Origin: Myxococcales bacterium
Lineage (GTDB): Bacteria > Myxococcota_A > UBA9042 > UBA3505
Direction: 5' to 3'
Assembly: GCA_002728755.1 (NCBI GenBank)
Contig: PBVT01000047.1
Coordinates: 1-64,000 of the forward strand
Length of the DNA: 64,000 nucleotides
Below, one piece after another: positions 59,601-64,000 of the stretch. The notes under the pieces were generated by a model, which worked only from the letters and a program-made list of their open reading frames with translations, made no database searches and was not told the DNA's origin. The position numbers and the translations under genes are program-made. Within the stretch, counting starts at the first letter, position 1. Each line of letters begins with the position of its first letter.

Positions 59601-60757
59601 TCGCGTAGAGAGCACGGAGTCAAAAAACCATCGGCGGATATAAACATCCAGCCACTTCCGCCTGGGCACCCTCCCGGCCCTTCTACCGGATCGAAGGAGA
59701 GGTCCGAACAATCAGGCATCTCGTCTACCCGAGAACATGTCGGCCCTTTTTCCTCAAATCCAAGGTCGTACGTCTTCGCAACCGCTTGCCAGGACGAGTC
59801 TCCCGTGGGTGCCAGTCGAATACCCGACACACCAGACTCCACCAAAAGCCTCAGCTTCTCGGCATCAGGCGGTGGGTCATTGCCCACTAGCCAGACCTCT
59901 AACCCAACCCGTTTTGCGAAGGAGATAAGGCCGGGCAGATCACGGCGCGATCCAAAGTCCGTCCCGGTGAGGACAAGACGTGGTGCGCGTAAATCACGTA
60001 GGGACTGAATAAGCTGATACCCCTGCGCCGTACTCAATTCGTTCGGGTGGCGCGCCGTGCCATCGGCATCTCGGCCCTGCGTAATCTCCCAGACGACCTC
60101 TCGGGGCGTAAAGTCCGGCACATCCAGAATAAAGCGCGATAGGCTTCCCAGACCATCGCCGACCAATTCCAACGCCCGTCGTAGTTCCTCCACACCACCA
60201 CCCGCGGACACAAGAGAAACCTCTGCAGGACGGCCTTTGCCAATTCCATCTACGGGGTGCATTCCACGCAAAGACGAATCCGACTCGGGCGAAATTAATG
60301 CTGTTCGCGGCTCTTCTACCAAACCACTGTCGGGCCGGATCTCTACCCCTACTCCCCGCTGCTCACAGACGTGTAGGGCAGCCTTCAGCCAGGGGGTGAG
60401 TTCAGCATCCGTAGGCACAGGCACACCGCCAGCCTTCCAGAAACTGATACCTGCGACTGAATCAAATCGATCATCTACAAAGCGAATAAGGTCCGGCAAT
60501 TCCCGATAGGTTGCCAACGTGATGGGGTGCTCCAAAACCACAGAGCATCCTTTCGAGAGCAGGTCTTCAATGGATGAAGCGACGGCTTCAAACTGACCAT
60601 AGGCATAGGTGGCTGCTTCAAAAAGCTCACCGACATGGGATGGGAACAATATATGAACATCGCCCTTTTGCGAGGCTGCCTGCGCAAAAAGGGCTGGCCA
60701 CGAATCCGGATCGCGAAAGTCACTAATCGTCTGTTTGGTTTCGTGTACCGTGGTCAT
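56615..60757 (-). CDS. Fusion: cluster-less radical-SAM/SPASM-like region, 2x[4Fe-4S] ferredoxin, NodU/CmcH carbamoyltransferase
   Basis: A 1380-residue protein with an unusual architecture. Near residue 221 VVWEITQGRDADGTARHPNE, then LSTAQGYQLIQSL and LVLTGTDFGSRRDLPGLISF, follows the sequence grammar of radical SAM domains but has no CxxxCxxC. A Cys set with ISADGFLTPCSLRDE (about 370-430) is SPASM-like. Residues 719-765 are a bacterial-type ferredoxin (CNGHASCMGVCPTHC and CIRCYACVEHCP). From about 825 a carbamoyltransferase of the NodU/CmcH/TobZ family has QEERFRRKKQYG, HHLAHAASAYHVSG, MEFGPRALGARSILADPR and VVNTSFN. ATG 60757 is preferred over GTG 60775. It lies between two radical SAM genes. 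Confidence 0.85.
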   Translation of the reverse strand: MTTVHETKQTISDFRDPDSWPALFAQAASQKGDVHILFPSHVGELFEAATYAYGQFEAVASSIEDLLSKGCSVVLEHPITLATYRELPDLIRFVDDRFDSVAGISFWKAGGVPVPTDAELTPWLKAALHVCEQRGVGVEIRPDSGLVEEPRTALISPESDSSLRGMHPVDGIGKGRPAEVSLVSAGGGVEELRRALELVGDGLGSLSRFILDVPDFTPREVVWEITQGRDADGTARHPNELSTAQGYQLIQSLRDLRAPRLVLTGTDFGSRRDLPGLISFAKRVGLEVWLVGNDPPPDAEKLRLLVESGVSGIRLAPTGDSSWQAVAKTYDLGFEEKGPTCSRVDEMPDCSDLSFDPVEGPGGCPGGSGWMFISADGFLTPCSLRDEEPVQVCGEHASAVAPWRQACLQTMTRKSGASIDCSHRREVTLRTLLTLRLGPDEPRFEVVEALMGICSDLSHYVGLAVAYDPDKEEHREKLKELQACCERAGGTLHSISWNQESDPTLTPKDAGWFDAIFPLTRLMETGADACTAGYLNLMPEKQRQTLLGEFGSLWQPETRQQGITSDVVLNETGQERVRLGITLVPPDSPSVWLNGLLRTHEQSMGMEHWLVRSDDGSVFDLRSILDVRLSIVDGGQYDLLMASSFSVAIDRVGIEVTGASMETMPALQSAADNDVVGSEVESIRLLGLARAVHRRPTPVRASEPLPSSSKKIALEPDRCNGHASCMGVCPTHCITIEQRDEIADRPVPIIDDARCIRCYACVEHCPEMALSPAGFLDQAWEPEVIASKGLDWLAMLGREVKDVANETRPPAWQNPREANTKPIILGVAMTTQQHHGAVLLRDGELIAAVQEERFRRKKQYGWAPPGRRGETVVSDPTLPIELPFPWESIGYVLEEAGIKLEDVDHIAVNGVPGRFIETYSLNDPRKPPKTVQSGRFIYIPHHLAHAASAYHVSGLEDAYVFTVDGRGERETAAFFEPTEDGLVRTFDILAQRDTTIGGVYETVTLILGFGHYGQGSTMGLASLGDGSMDMKPYLSARDHEDYNIHWQGVDKAFGHLSRHRDGPLLDEHISLAASTQDALEETVISLIEGGLKGRKPRTMCLAGGVALNCSLNQRIRLHFGLDEIYVQPAAHDAGTALGAALEAHRVITGEMPRTHMNHAYWGPSYTNEQVSETLERFGLKARKSSDLESEVAELLANGKVVCWFQGRMEFGPRALGARSILADPRRRELKDRLNLIKRRQWWRPLGPSILSGREADYFETPFTTPFMLFTLPVRSDKQEEIPVVVHSDGTSRPQSVEKEVNPRYYRMIEHFEALTKVPMVVNTSFNTAFEPIVESPEDAISSFLQLGADYLAIEDYLVDRRELSAQIAAERRREEAGDGA

Positions 60758-60823
60758 TGGCGTAGTCGACTCCACAGCCCACTACGAGCCATTCGTGCGA
60801 TAATCGAAAAGAACTCGTGGAGT

Positions 60824-62437
60824 TCAGGCCGTTGCACGCTGCTGGCCACGAAGTGCCGCTGCGACGGAATGCATCATACTTCGACGTGAATCCTTATCAA
60901 AGTCTTCCGGGAAATCCCAGGAGACCTCAATTCGGTCCTTTTCATTTCGGTTCAGATGCACCGACGCGCGCATACCATCGGCACTTTCCAGATAGGCGGA
61001 CGCACCGTTTGTGTCGAGATTCGGATGGGCGCCAACAACCTTCCAGCCCGGAACAGCATCATTCGACATGAGCCGTTTTAACCGTCGCTGAATGGATGGC
61101 GTCACCATTGTATCGGCCCCGAATACGGTCCGACGTTTACGAATACGATCGGAAGACACCGGCGTACGAGCCATACCTGGACACGATTGCGACAAGGCAT
61201 CGAAAAACTCTCCGGCGATTGTGTTTGCGATATGGTCTGGCACGTTCGCCGATTCAATCCGCATACAGAACTCGGTATGTTCTCCGTCACCCCCTCCCGG
61301 CATATTCGGTGGGACTAACACGACCCGGATTTCCTGGTCGTCTCCGGAACGTAACCTGCATACGACGCGGCGCATACGTTCATCTTCCTCTCGCTCCCGA
61401 AAGCTCCAACCAGAAGGTAAGGTCTCTCCGAGGGCATCAAGGTGCGGTTTGATTCGCATAACAAAGAGTCGGTAATCCGTGTCCAGCTCCCGCACCTTGG
61501 TCATCGAAACGGGTCGGAAGATATCCACGCCTCGCCGACGCGCGTAGAGATCAAAGAAGCCACTACATTGCGACTCAAAAGAGCAGGAGTTGCAGCTATC
61601 CAGCTTCAACTTATCTGTACTCTTATCCTGGTACTTGTCCCACGGATCGGACAGTTCGGAGTCTCCATCGACGGCCACTGTAAAGGTAAGATTACCTTCG
61701 TGATGGATTTTGTGCCCCCACTCGGGAACCACGCAATATGGGAGGTTCCCAATATTTACGTCGAAGTCCGGGGATATCGTATCGAAGTCCGTAAGCATGG
61801 TTCGCAGAACACGACCAAGATCTTCGTAATCCGGCATGATCCCATCGAGATAATCCTCACTCCGATCTCCCGAATCACGTGGTCGAACCATATCGAGATG
61901 GACCTGCCAGATATCATATTTTCGTACCAACTCCGGCAGATGCACCAAAGAACGGTAATTCTCTTCGACCACACACATATTCACGCTGAGTTTTTGACCC
62001 ATTCGGCTGAGCGTCTCAAGACCCGTAACGATTTTCTGGAACGCACCTTTCTTCTTGGTGGTGAAATCATGGGTCTCTTCATCGCCACCCTGAAGGCTTA
62101 TACGCCAGGCAATATTGTCGCCAAGGGCCATGACCTTACGGAGCCACTTCTCGTTCCAGAGACGAACCCCATTGGTGAATATTACGACCTCTTCAAACTC
62201 ACAGGACACGGCGTGCTCAAGGAGCTCCATAAAGCTATGGTGAATCGTAGGCTCCCCTCCTAGAAAGGTGAACTTGGGTATTCCCATCGCCTTGGCGCGA
62301 TCGATTTCCGAGCGGATCAATTCGGTATCGACCGGCTTTGCCAATCGAAGTTCAGTCATCTGGCCGCTTACACAAAAAACACAACGGTTATTGCATACAT
62401 GACCAAGCTGGATTTCAAATCTCTGATCTGGTTCCAC
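60824..62437 (-). CDS. Radical SAM enzyme with C-terminal extension (537 aa)
   Basis: A radical SAM protein with the motif CNNRCVFC (Cys15, 19, 22) and the SAM-binding FLGGEPTIHHSFMELLEHA. Other conserved-looking strings are VIFTNGVRLW, ISLQGGDEETHD and NIGNLPYCVVPEWGHKIHHE. About residue 285 CNSCSFESQC, then SGFFDLYARRRG, provides cysteines for an auxiliary cluster. From about 330 on is a charged region of unknown fold (SGWSFREREEDERMRRVVC to the end). It starts with GTG 62437, without a strong ribosome site, and is followed after 66 bases by the fusion gene. The substrate is unknown. Confidence 0.9.
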   Translation of the reverse strand: MEPDQRFEIQLGHVCNNRCVFCVSGQMTELRLAKPVDTELIRSEIDRAKAMGIPKFTFLGGEPTIHHSFMELLEHAVSCEFEEVVIFTNGVRLWNEKWLRKVMALGDNIAWRISLQGGDEETHDFTTKKKGAFQKIVTGLETLSRMGQKLSVNMCVVEENYRSLVHLPELVRKYDIWQVHLDMVRPRDSGDRSEDYLDGIMPDYEDLGRVLRTMLTDFDTISPDFDVNIGNLPYCVVPEWGHKIHHEGNLTFTVAVDGDSELSDPWDKYQDKSTDKLKLDSCNSCSFESQCSGFFDLYARRRGVDIFRPVSMTKVRELDTDYRLFVMRIKPHLDALGETLPSGWSFREREEDERMRRVVCRLRSGDDQEIRVVLVPPNMPGGGDGEHTEFCMRIESANVPDHIANTIAGEFFDALSQSCPGMARTPVSSDRIRKRRTVFGADTMVTPSIQRRLKRLMSNDAVPGWKVVGAHPNLDTNGASAYLESADGMRASVHLNRNEKDRIEVSWDFPEDFDKDSRRSMMHSVAAALRGQQRATA

Positions 62438-62482
62438 GCAACCACTCTACGGAAAATCGTTACTCTACACCCCATATGGTCA

Positions 62483-62494
62483 CTTGTTCACAAG
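62483..62494. promoter_or_regulatory. Palindrome in the gap before the radical SAM operon
   Basis: CTTGTTCACAAG is a nearly perfect 12-base dyad (5-base arms) in the 114-base gap between the TonB-dependent receptor and the radical SAM gene. A TTGACG on the minus strand lies next to it. It could be an operator, but no regulator is known nearby. Confidence 0.25.
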
Positions 62495-62551
62495 CCTGCG
62501 TCAAGACCAGAGCACCATTTAAACACGTTCACAGGGGCTATTCGTGCGCAT

Positions 62552-64000
62552 TTAGAAACGGGCCTGTACCGTGATTTTCAGGTTTAAACCTGCCATATCG
62601 TACCCAGAACCATGATCACGGGCTGTCTGGTCCAGCAGGTTTTCAACCCCAAGGAACAAATCCATCGAAGGCGATAAGGCCACACCTCCGTGCACATCAA
62701 GCAACATATAGCCCGGTGTCCCCTGGCAATCCTCCTGAAGGAGTCCACTACTCGGTTCCGTCTGGCAAATCCGAGCGTCTTTCTTATCGCTCGAATGAAG
62801 CCGATCTTGCCGCAACGCCCAACGCACACGCCCTGAAATCCAAGCGTTTCTCCGTTCTGACGCAAAGCGTATGCCCGCCGTCCCAAATACGGGTGGGATA
62901 CGGCGAGCTGGCTGGGTAAAACCATCCCCATTCGACACATCCCCCTGTATCCACGTGGCATTTCCGAATAGACCCAGGGGACCGCTGGAATACTCCACCG
63001 AACCTTCGACACCGTACATTTCACCCGACCGGGCGTTGGTTCTTTGTACTACGGGCTTGCCATCCACCTCGGATAGGCCTCCGAACAGTGCAGGACTCTC
63101 GTCGATGAGATCATCCAGTCGCGTCCAAAAACCACTGACTCCTACTTCAAGGTTTGACTCCCGTACGCGCGCACCCAACTCCACGGTGTCACCTTTTTCC
63201 GGACGAAGATCGGCATTTGGCACTTCAAATTTGCTCCCCGTATCCCCCAGGACCGTCGATTCCTGGAGATTCGGTGCGCGAAAGCCCTGAACGAAATTGG
63301 CGTACAGGGTATGACTTCCCGGATTGAGGAGCTGCACTCCACCACTTGCTACCAAACCACCGTGACGATAATCCACGTCACCTATCTCCGGAACGCCGGG
63401 TGCGTGCGCGGCGAAATAGGAATACCGCACGCCGCCATTGAGCTGTAAAAGACCGATAGAGGAACCGAGATCAACGAGACCAACTGTGCCGTTAAGAAAT
63501 GCTCCTGCGGTCAGAAAGGTAGAGTCGTCGGAAAAATTACCACGGCTGGCGGGAGAATAGACAAAGTCCGGCGGACCTGCAGTGTCCTGCTCCGAGCCGA
63601 TCATTTCCCAATAAGCCTCCGCTCCACTCACAAGCCGTAGCCGCCTGCCCAATCGGAAATTCTGCGTTGTATATGCACCCAGGACATCAACAACATCGAG
63701 AAAGCGTTTTTTCTTTGTAAGGCCAGTAGGATCCAGATCTAGACATCCCTCCTTATTTAATACCTGTCCGGTCAAAGTCCGCTGGCACTTATACCGTTCA
63801 AAACCGTCATAAAGCCTATGATGGGAAATGGCCGTATCAACCGACCGTAGTATGCCCTTCGCCGTCCACCGCAGATGCGCATAGCTCAGTAGATCGGTTG
63901 TATCGTACCGACGAAGATCACCTTTTCCCAACTGATCGGCTCGCCCCGCGTTCATTAGTGCCCTACCGAAATGCGCCAACCGCAGGTTAAGGTTCTGGCT
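62552..64000 (-). CDS. TonB-dependent outer membrane receptor, C-terminal part
   Basis: The last 482 residues of a TonB-dependent receptor; the plug domain and start lie beyond the right edge. The frame is open to base 64000. The barrel pattern is clear: LYANFVQGFRAPNLQESTVL is a family hallmark, followed by RPEKGDTVELGARVRESNLE and GEMYGVEGSVEYSSG. The end YDMAGLNLKITVQARF has the C-terminal Phe needed for outer membrane insertion. It likely imports a metal complex, vitamin or similar ligand. It is upstream of and on the same strand as the radical SAM cluster, 114 bases apart, so it may serve that pathway. Confidence 0.92.
   Translation of the reverse strand, partial: SQNLNLRLAHFGRALMNAGRADQLGKGDLRRYDTTDLLSYAHLRWTAKGILRSVDTAISHHRLYDGFERYKCQRTLTGQVLNKEGCLDLDPTGLTKKKRFLDVVDVLGAYTTQNFRLGRRLRLVSGAEAYWEMIGSEQDTAGPPDFVYSPASRGNFSDDSTFLTAGAFLNGTVGLVDLGSSIGLLQLNGGVRYSYFAAHAPGVPEIGDVDYRHGGLVASGGVQLLNPGSHTLYANFVQGFRAPNLQESTVLGDTGSKFEVPNADLRPEKGDTVELGARVRESNLEVGVSGFWTRLDDLIDESPALFGGLSEVDGKPVVQRTNARSGEMYGVEGSVEYSSGPLGLFGNATWIQGDVSNGDGFTQPARRIPPVFGTAGIRFASERRNAWISGRVRWALRQDRLHSSDKKDARICQTEPSSGLLQEDCQGTPGYMLLDVHGGVALSPSMDLFLGVENLLDQTARDHGSGYDMAGLNLKITVQARF

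Noticed and set aside
61442-62263. A 273-codon open frame on the plus strand
   Set aside because: It is antisense to the radical SAM gene with intact cluster motif; no domain was seen.
62338-62574. Short plus-strand frame with several cysteines, considered as a precursor peptide for the radical SAM cluster
   Set aside because: Most of it is antisense to the radical SAM and receptor genes, it is on the opposite strand to the cluster and has no ribosome site. No convincing precursor peptide was found in the gaps.

Overview
The window reads as a chromosomal segment of a Gram-negative bacterium with many exported lipoproteins, most likely of the Myxococcota/Bradymonadota (old Deltaproteobacteria) type. 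Supporting signs are Cys-rich lipoproteins with Asp/Thr/Gly low-complexity linkers, a MYXO-CTERM-like C-terminal tail, a very long (about 1630 aa) NAD-dependent glutamate dehydrogenase, an F-type ATPase operon with paired b'/b subunits but no a or c genes, and a cytochrome c maturation system with a CXXXY-type CcmE. The assignment is an inference from protein style; no rRNA lies in the window. No phage, insertion sequence, integrase or CRISPR array was recognised.

Layout. 1-5236: the edge of a secreted protein gene, then a cytochrome c maturation pair (CcmE variant, and a CcmF fused to CcmH). 5196-12166 (minus): an exported propeller-like protein with a sorting-type tail, a lipoprotein joining a c-type heme site to a copper type II monooxygenase-like domain, a nucleotide-sugar dehydrogenase, and a large Cys-rich lipoprotein with its own promoter and terminator. 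12320-14360 (minus): aroE, ribF, and tRNA-Glu and tRNA-Gln. 14399-29881 (minus): one long ribosomal super-operon running rpsL-rpsG-fusA-rpsJ-rplD...rpoA-rplQ, preceded by a near-perfect sigma70 promoter at 29999-30026. It lacks rplC, rpsD, tuf, infA, map and adk at their usual places. 30171-32644 (minus): a UbiB/ABC1 kinase-like protein and a protein with a lysine-rich histone-like tail.

33111-39344: two envelope pairs, a lipoprotein with a caspase-like (clan CD) fold signature plus a barrel-like outer membrane protein (plus strand), and a lipoprotein plus a FadL-like protein (minus strand). 39416-41476: uvrB (minus). 41721-47665: the ATP synthase operon atpF'-atpF-atpH-atpA-atpG-atpD-atpC (plus). 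47670-48908: a rhomboid protease with an N-terminal zinc ribbon (minus). 49072-55703: NAD synthetase followed by giant NAD-glutamate dehydrogenase (plus), two NAD-linked enzymes.

55705-64000 (minus) is the most unusual part. A TonB-dependent receptor (cut by the window edge) is followed by a radical SAM enzyme, then a 1380-residue chain combining a radical-SAM/SPASM-like region without its cluster cysteines, a two-cluster ferredoxin domain and a NodU/CmcH/TobZ-type carbamoyltransferase, then a second radical SAM enzyme. The genes are tightly packed. I infer an undescribed pathway making a carbamoylated, radically modified small molecule or peptide; no product or precursor can be named from the sequence.
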